In this document: in pieces, positions 44,393-52,437 of the stretch | Numbering within the stretch: position 1 is the stretch's first letter | Layout of the letters: the number at the start of each line of letters is the position of its first letter | Origin: Oscillospiraceae bacterium | GTDB lineage: Bacteria > Bacillota > Clostridia > Oscillospirales > Acutalibacteraceae | Assembly: GCA_022483045.1 (NCBI GenBank) | Contig: JAKVOA010000002.1 | Location: forward strand, 62,001 to 126,000 | Direction: 5' to 3' | Length of the DNA: 64,000 nucleotides | Made by a program: the position numbers and the translations under genes | The notes under the pieces: model-generated | The model's database searches: none | What the model saw: the letters and a program-made list of their open reading frames with translations, nothing else | Told to the model about the DNA's origin: nothing

Positions 44393-44724
44393 GGCATACT
44401 CCGAAAGGCAAAGCCTTCGTCGGCAAGGTACGGCGCCGCCCCCGCCAAAGCCGAGCGCCACAGGGCCTTGGCTGCGCTGCGCGCATCGGGGTCGGCCGCA
44501 TGCACGTCGCCGGCGGTAAAGCTGCCGGCCGGCTCTAAAAGGCAAAGCTGCCAGTGCACCAGCGCGGCTGCTGCCGCCTCTAAAAGGCTGTCGCCGCCGG
44601 GTTTTACGCGGCTTTTTTCCAGCCGCGCGGCTGCCTCCTGGGCCAGCGGCCGGTACGCCTCTGCTTCGCCGCGGTCAAGGCCGTGCAAAAGCTGCACCCG
44701 TTTCAGTACATTTTCAATATCCAT
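44389..44724 (-). CDS. Phage head-tail connector protein 1
   Basis: A 111-residue helical protein (MDIENVLKRVQLLHGLDRGEAEAYRPLAQEAAARLEKSRVKPGGDSLLEAAAAALVHWQLCLLEP) typical of the gp6/XkdH-like adaptor that docks on the portal. The ATG with GGGGA upstream is used; the open frame further upstream is unsupported. It lies directly after the capsid gene. Confidence 0.65.
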   Translation of the reverse strand: MDIENVLKRVQLLHGLDRGEAEAYRPLAQEAAARLEKSRVKPGGDSLLEAAAAALVHWQLCLLEPAGSFTAGDVHAADPDARSAAKALWRSALAGAAPYLADEGFAFRSMP

Positions 44725-44835
44725 ACAGAATTCCCCTTTCCCTCTGCAAAGAATCTTTTCTGCAAGACCGCCCGCCGCGGTCAAGGCCGTGCAAGGGTGC
44801 TTTTCCGCAAACCCACCCACCCGCGGGCCGCTGTT

Positions 44836-45843
44836 TTATGCTGTATAGGACAGCACTTTTACAGCGCCGCTGAAAATCTTTGTAAAGCCGGCGGTTGTGC
44901 TGATAGCTGCGCGCTCCAGCTGCCGGTCAATCAGTTTATCGTACTCGGTCTGTACATCGCCGGCCTGCACCATCTCCAAGGCGCAGGTGCGGTCAATGCC
45001 GATAAGCTTCTGGTCGGGCACGTCGGTCACATGCAGAAGCTGCGCGCCCATAGGCGCCACCAGGGTGCCGGTGCCCTGAAAATTCAGCCCGGCCTGTGCG
45101 TCGCGCATCTCGGCAAGGCCCAGCACCTTCTGCACTGCGGCGGTGCCGCCCAAAAGGCCGTTCATGCGGTACGGCGAAAGCTTGCCCCACAGGGAAAGCA
45201 GGGCGCTGTACGACAGCGCGCCGCCCGCATTGATTTCCTCTGCCTTGTCGGTGCCGTCGTCGCCGCTGAGCAGCACGCTGACCGCGTCGCCCATCTGTGT
45301 GCGGGCGATATACGCGCCGATCTGCCGCAGTGTGACGGTAAACAAATCCAAATGCTGAAAGCGCAGGGCCTCATAGCTTGCCACCAGCATTCTGCCGCGC
45401 TTGTGCAGGTGTACCAAATGGTCCTGTGTGCGCACGACGGTTTGTGGGATTGCGGCGCCCTCTGCCACGCGCTTCAGGCGTTTTTCGTCCTCCAGCGGTG
45501 CGCTGACGATGGTACGGTAGTCCAGCCCCTCCACGTTTGTTACAGTAGCCACCAGGTTTGGCAGCAGGTTTTCCTGCTCCATTCCCTGCCGGACCGCGCG
45601 GCAGACATACTCCGGAAAAAGGGCGGCGCTGTCGCCGGTCTGAAAGAACTTTTCGACCCGGTCGCTGCCGGTGCCGTTCACATGAATATCAAAGCGCTTC
45701 AGCTGGCGCTGATAGGCGTCCAGATGTTCCAGGGGGGTGCCGCGGTAATTTTCAGAGCTGTCCAAATCCTCCAGCACCTTGGTAAATGATTTTCCGGTGC
45801 CGTACATGCCCTTGTCGAGATGCAGATTTTCGTAAAAAGCCAT
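44836..45843 (-). CDS. Phage major capsid protein
   Basis: A 335-residue capsid protein of HK97-like type: MAFYENLHLDKGMYGTGKSFTKVLEDLDSSENYRGTPLEHLDAYQRQLKRFDIHV at the N-arm, ALFPEYVCRAVRQGMEQENLLPNLVATVTNVEGLDYRTIVSAP, RGRMLVASYEALRFQHLDLFTVTLRQIGAYIARTQMGDAVSVLLSGDDGTDKA, and the C-terminal strand DKLIDRQLERAAISTTAGFTKIF. AGGAGG lies 9 nt before the ATG. The frame upstream, inside the decoration gene, is a shadow. The fold is intact. Confidence 0.85.
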   Translation of the reverse strand: MAFYENLHLDKGMYGTGKSFTKVLEDLDSSENYRGTPLEHLDAYQRQLKRFDIHVNGTGSDRVEKFFQTGDSAALFPEYVCRAVRQGMEQENLLPNLVATVTNVEGLDYRTIVSAPLEDEKRLKRVAEGAAIPQTVVRTQDHLVHLHKRGRMLVASYEALRFQHLDLFTVTLRQIGAYIARTQMGDAVSVLLSGDDGTDKAEEINAGGALSYSALLSLWGKLSPYRMNGLLGGTAAVQKVLGLAEMRDAQAGLNFQGTGTLVAPMGAQLLHVTDVPDQKLIGIDRTCALEMVQAGDVQTEYDKLIDRQLERAAISTTAGFTKIFSGAVKVLSYTA

Positions 45844-45857
45844 ACTGGAATTCCTCC

Positions 45858-46187
45858 TTACAGAATGATGCCGACAGCGGTGCTGTCGGTATCCACGACC
45901 AGGCGCTTTGGGGCGGCGTCTGCCGCGGTGCTTACTTTTCCGTCTTTTGCGGTCAACCCTTGGTAGCCAAAGCCGGGCTTTTCGCCGCTGTAGGGCAGGC
46001 GCACATAGCCGGCCAGCTGCACTGCCGCCGCGCCGTCCCTCCACGACAGCACCACCCCGCAAAAGTCACCGTTTGCCGCGGCAACCGTTCCGTTTGCGCT
46101 CACCATCACGGGGGCACCCGGGGCAAGCTTCGTTTCACACAAAAAAGTCGCCGCGTTTTCTCCGTATCCATTCATTGCTGTTTCCAT
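45858..46187 (-). CDS. Capsid decoration-like protein
   Basis: A 109-residue beta-rich protein directly before the capsid gene. APGAPVMVSANGTVAAANGDFCGVVLSWRDGAAAVQLAGYVRLPYSG has the repetitive glycine/valine strand pattern of DUF2190-like cement proteins that stabilise heads. GGAGAAAAAACATG gives a ribosome site. It is separated from the protease gene by 198 bp containing an 81-bp duplication. Confidence 0.65.
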   Translation of the reverse strand: METAMNGYGENAATFLCETKLAPGAPVMVSANGTVAAANGDFCGVVLSWRDGAAAVQLAGYVRLPYSGEKPGFGYQGLTAKDGKVSTAADAAPKRLVVDTDSTAVGIIL

Positions 46188-46201
46188 GTTTTTTCTCCTT
46201 T

Positions 46202-46368
46202 TTTCCTGTTAGCAGACCTCTGGGGCCTGCACCTGCCTATTGCTTTCCTGCCTTGAGCGCAGGCACACGCGCCGGGCAGGACCTCGCTTTCCTGTTAGCA
46301 GACCTCTGGGGCCGGCACCTGCCTATTGCTTTCCTGCCTTGAGCGCAGGCACACGCGCCGGGCAGGAC
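46202..46368 (-). repeat. Duplicated 81-bp element in the phage operon
   Basis: Two copies (46202-46282 and 46288-46368, period 86) differ at one base, T against G. Each holds self-complementary blocks (CCTGCC / GGCAGG, GCAG..CTGC) and would fold in RNA. They sit between the protease and decoration genes, the only sizeable gap in the cluster. Confidence 0.85.
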
Positions 46369-46385
46369 ACACCACAATCCAGCTG

Positions 46386-47255
46386 CTAAATGCGAAACTC
46401 ATCGTCCTGGGCAGGGGGCGCCTCCGTAGGTGCCAGCTGTAAAGAGAGCGGCAGCCGGCGGTTTGCCTCACGAAAAAGGCTTTTGTGGGCGGCCTGCAGC
46501 TCCTCGGGCGAAAGGCCCGCCGCCATTTTGCGCGCCGCCTCGCCCGAAAGCCCCGGGCAGGCAAGCGACAGGGCCTTTGCTGTCTGCTGCCGCAGCGTTT
46601 CTTTATAGCGCCGCCCCCATGCAGCGTCATCGGGGCCGCTTTCCGTTTTTTCGGTATAGCTTTTGGTTACACCCGCTTCCCGCTGTGCCGGCACCGCCAC
46701 GAAACTCCATTCGTATGCGTCCCGCGGGTCACTCAAGACCGTACAGCAGGTTTTTCCGGCGTAGATTTTTCCGTTTTCGTGACCGCAGGGGTGCTCTCGC
46801 CGGTCCGCCCCGCAAATGGAGCACACCGCGCTGCCCATGGCGCAGCCCACGCTTACTTCTTTTTTAATGCCGCTGTCAATTTCCACAATAAAGTCGGCGT
46901 TGCCCGGCGTGCGCGGCATATAGGCCTTTGCCGTCAGGCGGCTGTACAGTTCGCCGGCGCCTGTCCTGCGGCCGGGGTCGCTTTCGACCTGTGTGTCGTA
47001 AATGCGCGCGCTCTGGGTTCTCGCGTCCATGCTGTGATTAAACAGGCCGGTCTTGCCCAAAAACAGCTTTGCCAGCCCCTCTAGTGCCGCTGTCGAAAAG
47101 CGCTCGCCGTCGCGGTCGATTTCGTTGTCGCACAGCACCAAGCGAAACGTGTACACTTCCTCTGCCCCAAAGGGGCGCCTGGTGTAGGCGTTAATCTTTT
47201 CCAAATCGGCCTTGTCCGGCATCAGGGCGCTTTTCAGTACATATCCGTTTTGCAT
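46386..47255 (-). CDS. Phage prohead protease-like protein (XkdF-like)
   Basis: A 289-residue protein after the portal gene. FRLVLCDNEIDRDGERFSTAALEGLAKLFLGKTGLFNHS is the typical beginning of head-maturation proteases, with His in FNHS and a later KKEVSVGCAMGS that resembles the Ser region. A cysteine cluster (CSICGADRREHPCGHENGKIYAGKTCC) suggests a bound metal. The C-terminal third is helical (scaffold-like) and ends in AQDDEFRI. Its ATG lies 4 nt before the portal stop... spacing is tight, so the two are coupled. Confidence 0.75.
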   Translation of the reverse strand: MQNGYVLKSALMPDKADLEKINAYTRRPFGAEEVYTFRLVLCDNEIDRDGERFSTAALEGLAKLFLGKTGLFNHSMDARTQSARIYDTQVESDPGRRTGAGELYSRLTAKAYMPRTPGNADFIVEIDSGIKKEVSVGCAMGSAVCSICGADRREHPCGHENGKIYAGKTCCTVLSDPRDAYEWSFVAVPAQREAGVTKSYTEKTESGPDDAAWGRRYKETLRQQTAKALSLACPGLSGEAARKMAAGLSPEELQAAHKSLFREANRRLPLSLQLAPTEAPPAQDDEFRI

Positions 47256-47259
47256 TCTC

Positions 47260-48408
47260 TCATTCCTTTCCCAAAAGTTCCTGCCGCAGTTTCTGTGTCT
47301 GCACCGTGATAAGCTCGGTCTTTGCGCGGGTCAGCGCCGCTGTGGCAAGCTCGGTGGCGTCCTGCAGGGTCACGTCGTTCCACTCAATGCGAAACGGCAC
47401 TTCTCCCCGTCCGTTCAGGCGCATCCACAGCCGGCAGATACGCCGGATAACCGGATTCAGCAGTCTGCGGTACGCCTCCAGTTCGCTGGTCAAGATGTCT
47501 GCCTGCTGGCTGCTCATGCGCTCGGTGCTGGACCACGACAACCCCAAAAGAAACGGCGGCAGCCCCAGCTTTGCCACAATCTGCTCCAACATCTGGCGCA
47601 CAGGGACCTCGCTGTCTAAAATCTGGCCGTCCGCGCCGATTGCCTGGATTTTCACATCGCCCACAGCCACAAAGTCGCTCTTGCTGCCGGGGCGCATGGC
47701 GCGGCCCCACTCGCGGGCCATCTGGTCGGCGTGCTCGGCGGCAAAGGCGCGGTCGTCCTCGGTAGGGGTGCAGGTCACGGCAAAGTGCACGTTGCCCACG
47801 CGCTCCCAGTTGACGCCGATTGTGTGAAAAATATTCACAAGGATTCCACTTACAAAAGGAAGCCCCTGCAGAATACTCTGCCCGCGCGCGCTGCCCGGCA
47901 GGGGTTTGAGCGCGGTGTGAAACACCAGTTCGGGGTAGCGCACCGGTACGGTGCGTCCGGCTTCTCTGCGGCAGACCTCGATTTCCAGCGGGGATTTTGC
48001 CCGCAGCTCCACGTCGCGCAGAGAGGCATTGTACAGCGCGCGCAGTTCTCCGTTCTGCACGACGGCCTCGCCCACGGCGTTGCCGCAGGTCAAGAGCTCG
48101 TCTAAGTAGCTGCACAGGAATTGTGAAGCGCCCGCCCCGGCCGCGCCCACAGGCACGTCCTGCAAAAAGCGCTCCAGCCCGCGCTGTGTTTCCTGGTCGC
48201 TGCAGACAATTTGAAAACGCCCAACCAGCCGCACCAGCTTGTCCACTGCCGCGTCAATCAGCGGCACGGCCAGCCGCAGCTTTCGGTACAGTTCCAGTTC
48301 GCCGGCCGCGGCCGGCACATAGCGCTCTACCGCAGAAAACGGCAGCTCCTCCCCGCCAGTCTGCACCGCCGCGCAGCCCGCCCGTCTCGATTTTCGTTTG
48401 CGTATCAT
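47260..48408 (-). CDS. Phage portal protein
   Basis: The 382-residue portal forms the dodecameric DNA channel. Marks are LRLAVPLIDAAVDKLVRLVGRFQI, SQFLCSYLDELLTCGNAVGEAVV, ILVNIFHTIGVNWERVGNVHFAV and MSSQQADILTSELEAYRRLLNPVIRRICRLWMRLNG, the last being the helical stem and crown. AGGAGG lies 7 nt before the ATG, which overlaps the terminase stop (ATGA). The length is a little short of PBSX XkdE but complete in outline. Confidence 0.88.
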   Translation of the reverse strand: MIRKRKSRRAGCAAVQTGGEELPFSAVERYVPAAAGELELYRKLRLAVPLIDAAVDKLVRLVGRFQIVCSDQETQRGLERFLQDVPVGAAGAGASQFLCSYLDELLTCGNAVGEAVVQNGELRALYNASLRDVELRAKSPLEIEVCRREAGRTVPVRYPELVFHTALKPLPGSARGQSILQGLPFVSGILVNIFHTIGVNWERVGNVHFAVTCTPTEDDRAFAAEHADQMAREWGRAMRPGSKSDFVAVGDVKIQAIGADGQILDSEVPVRQMLEQIVAKLGLPPFLLGLSWSSTERMSSQQADILTSELEAYRRLLNPVIRRICRLWMRLNGRGEVPFRIEWNDVTLQDATELATAALTRAKTELITVQTQKLRQELLGKE

Positions 48409-49649
48409 GTTTTGTCCTCCTTTTCCGGCCGGCGCACCGCCGCCGCCGCAAAGCCGCCAGAGGGCGCCAGAATGGTAGAAACAAAGTACCGAATGTCGTC
48501 CATGGCGTGGTCGTTTTCCTTGACCGGCGCCTCGCGGGTCTGCTGCCAGCGGTACAGGGAAAACTCGCGCCAGGTGTCGCGGCAGCCGCGGCAGATGCGC
48601 ACCCTGCCCTCTTTAAGCGCCAGTCCCGTGCGGCGGATTCCCTGCAGCACATCGTTTTTGGCGGGCGCGACCGGGAACTGCCCGTGCCGCCGGATCGTCT
48701 CGATAAAGCTTGCGGCAGAGGGATCCGCCACCACGCGGTCAATTTTTTTCCCGCGGCAAAGCTTTTCGAGCGCCCGGTAATGTTCCTCGTCGGTGCGGGG
48801 GCCGTTTCTGCGCCCGTCGTAGTAGTATTCCGCCACGCGGTACCAGCAGGCCCCGCTTTTGCCCCACAGCCCAAAGGAACTCGGATTTTGCGTGCCGTAG
48901 TCGCAGCTGACCGCGTAGCTGCTGCACGAAAGGGGCACGTCCGCGGCCATTTTTTCGGTCATAAAGGGGTAGATAAGCCCCTCGGCCGCCACCCACCGGC
49001 CCAGGATGTACCGCTCGTAAAAGACGCCGGTATACAAATTTTGATACCGCCCGCGCATCTTTTCCGAAAGGCCGGGGTTGTCCTCCATGGTAAAGTGCAG
49101 GTACAAAGCATTCTTATCCTCTGTTTTCCGAATCCATTCGGTATAAAACCAGTGCTGCGGCCCCTCTGGGTTACAGTTAAACCAAAAGCGGCTGCCCTCT
49201 ACGCTGCAGCGTGCCAAGGCTTGCTGCACAAAGTCGCGCGGCATCAGGGCGGCCTCATCAAACAGCACCCCCGCCAGCGTAATCCCCTGAATCAGGGCGG
49301 CGCTTGCGGCGTCGCGCCCGCCAAACAGGTAAAAGCGGTTTTGCCGGCCGCCCGCCTTTACGCGCAAAAGGCTCTCGCCGCTTTGAAAGCTGCACGCAAA
49401 GCCCGCCGCCGACAAGGCCGGCAGCAGCGTCGTGACCAAGTTTCGCTTTAAAGAGCGCACCGTCTTGCCACACAGCGCAAAGCTTTTGCCGGTAAAGTCC
49501 GCCATGGCCCAGCACACAAAGCCAAGCCCCATGCACAGCGTCTTGCCGCTGCGCACCGCCCCGTCGCAAATCAGCGCGTCGCGGCTGCAGTCGGGACTGC
49601 CGGGCAGCCACCAGGTCATGGCGCGCATCTGCTTTTCGCTAAACCGCAT
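48405..49649 (-). CDS. Phage terminase large subunit (PBSX type)
   Basis: The packaging motor: ATPase plus nuclease, 414 residues. The ATPase part has Walker A CDGAVRSGKTLCMGLG near residue 31 and the Walker B/acid GVLFDEAALMPRDF. The nuclease part has VSCDYGTQNPSSFGLW, RVVADPSAASF and, near the end, DHAMDDIRYFVS, giving the acidic triad. It matches the PBSX XtmB/Terminase_6-type family. It overlaps the small subunit by 11 nt and the portal by 4 nt. All catalytic motifs look intact. Confidence 0.92.
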   Translation of the reverse strand: MRFSEKQMRAMTWWLPGSPDCSRDALICDGAVRSGKTLCMGLGFVCWAMADFTGKSFALCGKTVRSLKRNLVTTLLPALSAAGFACSFQSGESLLRVKAGGRQNRFYLFGGRDAASAALIQGITLAGVLFDEAALMPRDFVQQALARCSVEGSRFWFNCNPEGPQHWFYTEWIRKTEDKNALYLHFTMEDNPGLSEKMRGRYQNLYTGVFYERYILGRWVAAEGLIYPFMTEKMAADVPLSCSSYAVSCDYGTQNPSSFGLWGKSGACWYRVAEYYYDGRRNGPRTDEEHYRALEKLCRGKKIDRVVADPSAASFIETIRRHGQFPVAPAKNDVLQGIRRTGLALKEGRVRICRGCRDTWREFSLYRWQQTREAPVKENDHAMDDIRYFVSTILAPSGGFAAAAVRRPEKEDKT

Positions 49650-49947
49650 GTCCGCCGCCGCTTTCCCGTGCGCGGCGCAGGTCCTCAGCAGACTGACTCA
49701 GCGCCGTGTACAGCGGCTGCACGCTCTCTTCCCCGCCCAGCTCGGCCAAAAGCTGCGCGGCTTTGAGCCGGTCGGCAAACTTGATTTCCACGCCCTTGTC
49801 GCTGCGCTTGAGTTCTGTCACGCACGAAAGGTCGAGCTTTTGCAGCGTCTCGGGTGCCGGCTGACAAAACAGCAGCTCGGCCGCGTCGTTGATTTTCCCG
49901 CGCGCAAGCCCGCGGCAGACCCGCAGCGCTTCTTTCCGGGTATCCAT
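49639..49947 (-). CDS. Phage terminase small subunit-like protein
   Basis: A 102-residue protein at the head of the phage cluster. VCRGLARGKINDAAELLFCQPAPETLQKLDLSCVTELKRSDKGVEIKFADRLKAAQLLAEL fits the end of XtmA-type small subunits, which usually carry an additional N-terminal DNA-binding helix-turn-helix; that part is short or missing here. AAGGAGGG precedes the ATG. No clear sigma-A promoter is visible in the 117 bp upstream, only an inverted repeat ATTCGC / GCGAAT at 50009-50028. Confidence 0.75.
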   Translation of the reverse strand: MDTRKEALRVCRGLARGKINDAAELLFCQPAPETLQKLDLSCVTELKRSDKGVEIKFADRLKAAQLLAELGGEESVQPLYTALSQSAEDLRRARESGGGHAV

Positions 49948-50008
49948 TTCCCGCTTCCCTCCTTTTCGGCAGGCACTGCCTGCAACCCACCCGGCTGCTG
50001 CGGGTAAA

Positions 50009-50028
50009 ATTCGCTTTTTAAGGCGAAT
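50009..50028. promoter_or_regulatory. Inverted repeat upstream of the phage cluster
   Basis: ATTCGC and GCGAAT separated by 8 nt, about 60 bp before the terminase small subunit start. Could be an operator or a weak RNA hairpin. Confidence 0.4.
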
Positions 50029-50064
50029 CTTTCATAAAGAATCGAAATTCGTACAAAAAAGCGC

Positions 50065-50099
50065 AAAAAAACCGCTGCCTGCGTTTTTGCAGACAGCGG
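50065..50099 (-). terminator. Terminator after htrA
   Basis: CCGCTGTCTGC / GCAGGCAGCGG stem (one G-U) with seven T on the minus strand. It separates the htrA operon from the phage cluster. Confidence 0.9.
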
Positions 50100-50126
50100 A
50101 AGTTTGTCATTCGTTTTTACAATTCT

Positions 50127-52427
50127 TTATTTTCCGGAAGAAGCCGAACTCGACGAAGAGCTCGCCGCGCTCTCGGTTTCGCCGCGGTCCTCCAAAAGGC
50201 GGATGCTCTTTGTCAATTTCTGTTTTCGCTTTACGGAGTAAATCTTTACCTGCACTTCATCGCCGGGCTTCTGCTGCGCCAAAAGGGTGAGCAGGCTGTC
50301 GGTCGAGGAAACGCTCTTTCCGGCGAACTGGTACAGCACATCGCCCTGCTCGACACCGGCCGCGCGCAGGGGGCTGTCGCTCTCCAGCGAAAGAATGCGC
50401 ACGCCCTCGGGCAGATGCAGCATTTGCTGTTCCAGCGACGTGACCGCGCGGCAGGTGATGCCCAGGCGGGTGCGCCCGGGCACATAGCCGTTGGTAATCA
50501 GCTCATTGATAATGGTCTGGGCCTTGCTCAGAGGAATGGCAAAGCCCATGCCCTCGTACCCGGTAGAGATGATTTTACATGAATTGATACCCACGACCTG
50601 CCCATACAGATTGCACAGCGGCCCGCCCGAATTGCCGGGGTTAATCGCGGCGTCGGTCTGGATATAGGTCATACCGTTTCCGCTGTGGCCTGCGATTTCG
50701 CGGTCAAGTGCAGAGACATAGCCGCCGGTCAAGCTGTTGCTGTAGTCCATGCCGCTGGGGTTGCCGATGGCAAGCACCTGCTCGCCCACTTTCAGCTCGC
50801 TCTCGGTGCCAAATTCTGCCGCGGTAAGCCCGGAAGCAGAAATTTTCAGTACGGCAAGGTCACTTACTTTATCGTACCCCAAAATGCGTGCAGAATACTG
50901 TTTTTTGCCGCCGGGGATTGCCACGGTCACCTTGCTCTTGCCGTTGTAGCCGATGACGTGCGCGTTGGTCAAAATAACGCCGTCGCTGCTGGCGATAATG
51001 CCGGTGCCCTGGCTTTCGTCGTCGGTGCTGCCGTCCTGCGGCACTTTTGCCAGCACGCCAACCACGCTTGGGCTCACTTTGCTGAAGACCTGCTCGGCAG
51101 TCAGGGGCTTGCCGCTCTTTTTGCGGATAGAAATCGTGCTCTTGGTTGCCTCGCCGCCGTTTTGGATTGTCTCTACCTGCGAAGAAGAGGAAGAGCTGGG
51201 CTGCTCACTCCCGCCGCCCGGCTGAGAAGAGGTCGAGGGCAGCGAAGAAGAGGAGCGGGCGGTCGTTCCGCTGTGCCCGGAAGAAATAGAAACCGCAAAC
51301 AGCGCCACAAAGACCGCCAGTAAAATGACAAGTAAAAAAATGAGAATGCGCGTGCCGCGGTTCATCGGCCCGCGGCCTTTTTTCGGCCCAGACCGGCTCG
51401 GTCCGCAGGGCGGCTGTCCGTAGCCATAGCCGTTTGGTCCATACCCGTTTGGTCCATAGCCATTCGGTCCATAGCCGTTCGGTCCATAGCCGTTCGGTCC
51501 ATAGCCATTCGGTCCATAGCCATTCGGTCCATAGCCATTTGGTCCATAGCCGTTCGGTCCATAGCCGTTCGGTCCATAGCCGTTCGGTCCATAGCCGTTC
51601 GGTCCATAGCCGTTCGGCCCATAGCCGTTCGGCCCATAGCCGTTCGGCCCATAGCCATTCGGTCCGCAGCCACTGCCTGCGCCGGGGCCGTAAGAATACC
51701 CCGCCGGATTTTGGTAGGTTTCCGGATTCTCTGCGTTTGGCGCACCGTCTGCCGGATTCCCCGTGTTTGGTCCGCAGCCACTGCCTGCGCCGGGGCCGTA
51801 AGAATACCCCGCCGGATTTTGGTAGGTCTCCGGATTCTCTGCGTTTGGCGCACTGTCTGCCGGATTCCCCGTGTTTGGTCCGCAGCCACTGCCTGCGCCG
51901 GGGCCGTAAGAATACCCCGCCGGATTTTGGTAGGTCTCCGGATTCTCTGCGTTTGGCGCACCGTCTGCTGGATTCCCCGTGTTTGGTCCGCAGCCACTGC
52001 CTGCGCCGGGGCCGTAAGAATACCCCGCCGGATTTTGGTAGGTCTCCGGATTCTCTGCGTTTGGCGCACCGTCTGCCGGATTCCCCGTGTTTGGTCCGCA
52101 GCCACTGCCTGCGCCGGGGCCGTAAGAATACCCCGCCGGATTTTGGTAGGTCTCCGGATTCTCTGCGTTTGGCGCACTGTCTGCCGGATTCCCCGTGTTT
52201 GGTCCGCAGCCACTGCCTGCGCCGGGGCCGTAAGAATACCCCGCCGGATTTTGGTAGGTCTCCGGATTCTCTGCGTTTGGCGCACTGTCTGCCGGATTCC
52301 CCGTGTTTGGTCCGCATTCATTGCCTTCTGTATACTGTATATTCTGCATCGTTTCGTCCGGTGTGCCGGGATTCCAGCTTTCCGGGCGCTGTGGGCTGTC
52401 CTGCTGTGGGCGTTTGTTTTCTTCCAT
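50127..52427 (-). CDS. Membrane-anchored HtrA serine protease with giant repetitive N-terminus
   Basis: A 766-residue DegP/HtrA-type protease. From the N-terminus: six 36-residue repeats (CGPNTGNPAD, APNAENPET, YQNPAGYSYGPGAGSG), then 16 copies of GPNGY, a basic stretch, one TM helix (RILIFLLVILLAVFVALFAVSI, near residue 365), a Ser-rich linker, a trypsin-like domain with His in TNAHVIGY, Asp in VSDLAVLKI and Ser in NPGNSGGPL, and a PDZ domain. With one TM helix the repeats lie in the cytosol and the protease outside. Usual HtrA proteins have only 40-100 N-terminal residues. The ATG follows GGAGG by 6 nt and lies 10 nt after the kinase stop, in a stress-response operon. Confidence 0.92.
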   Translation of the reverse strand: MEENKRPQQDSPQRPESWNPGTPDETMQNIQYTEGNECGPNTGNPADSAPNAENPETYQNPAGYSYGPGAGSGCGPNTGNPADSAPNAENPETYQNPAGYSYGPGAGSGCGPNTGNPADGAPNAENPETYQNPAGYSYGPGAGSGCGPNTGNPADGAPNAENPETYQNPAGYSYGPGAGSGCGPNTGNPADSAPNAENPETYQNPAGYSYGPGAGSGCGPNTGNPADGAPNAENPETYQNPAGYSYGPGAGSGCGPNGYGPNGYGPNGYGPNGYGPNGYGPNGYGPNGYGPNGYGPNGYGPNGYGPNGYGPNGYGPNGYGPNGYGPNGYGPNGYGYGQPPCGPSRSGPKKGRGPMNRGTRILIFLLVILLAVFVALFAVSISSGHSGTTARSSSSLPSTSSQPGGGSEQPSSSSSSQVETIQNGGEATKSTISIRKKSGKPLTAEQVFSKVSPSVVGVLAKVPQDGSTDDESQGTGIIASSDGVILTNAHVIGYNGKSKVTVAIPGGKKQYSARILGYDKVSDLAVLKISASGLTAAEFGTESELKVGEQVLAIGNPSGMDYSNSLTGGYVSALDREIAGHSGNGMTYIQTDAAINPGNSGGPLCNLYGQVVGINSCKIISTGYEGMGFAIPLSKAQTIINELITNGYVPGRTRLGITCRAVTSLEQQMLHLPEGVRILSLESDSPLRAAGVEQGDVLYQFAGKSVSSTDSLLTLLAQQKPGDEVQVKIYSVKRKQKLTKSIRLLEDRGETESAASSSSSSASSGK
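51434..51663 (-). repeat. 15-bp minisatellite inside htrA (16 copies)
   Basis: In-frame units coding for GPNGY, with small variation at third positions. Copy number could vary by slippage without shifting the frame. Confidence 0.9.
51664..52315 (-). repeat. 108-bp tandem repeat inside htrA (six copies)
   Basis: Units are almost identical at DNA level; the main difference is Ser or Gly at one codon (PADSAPN or PADGAPN). The nearly perfect copies suggest recent expansion or gene conversion. All frames stay open because the unit is a multiple of three. Confidence 0.92.
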
Positions 52428-52437
52428 ATTCACCCTC

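Noticed and set aside
39756-49947. Complete inducible prophage
   Set aside because: No integrase, repressor, lysis, tube, sheath or tape-measure genes, and no flanking attachment repeat seen.
51664-52315. CRISPR-like array of direct repeats
   Set aside because: The units are tandem 108-bp copies without unique spacers and code in frame for the HtrA N-terminus.
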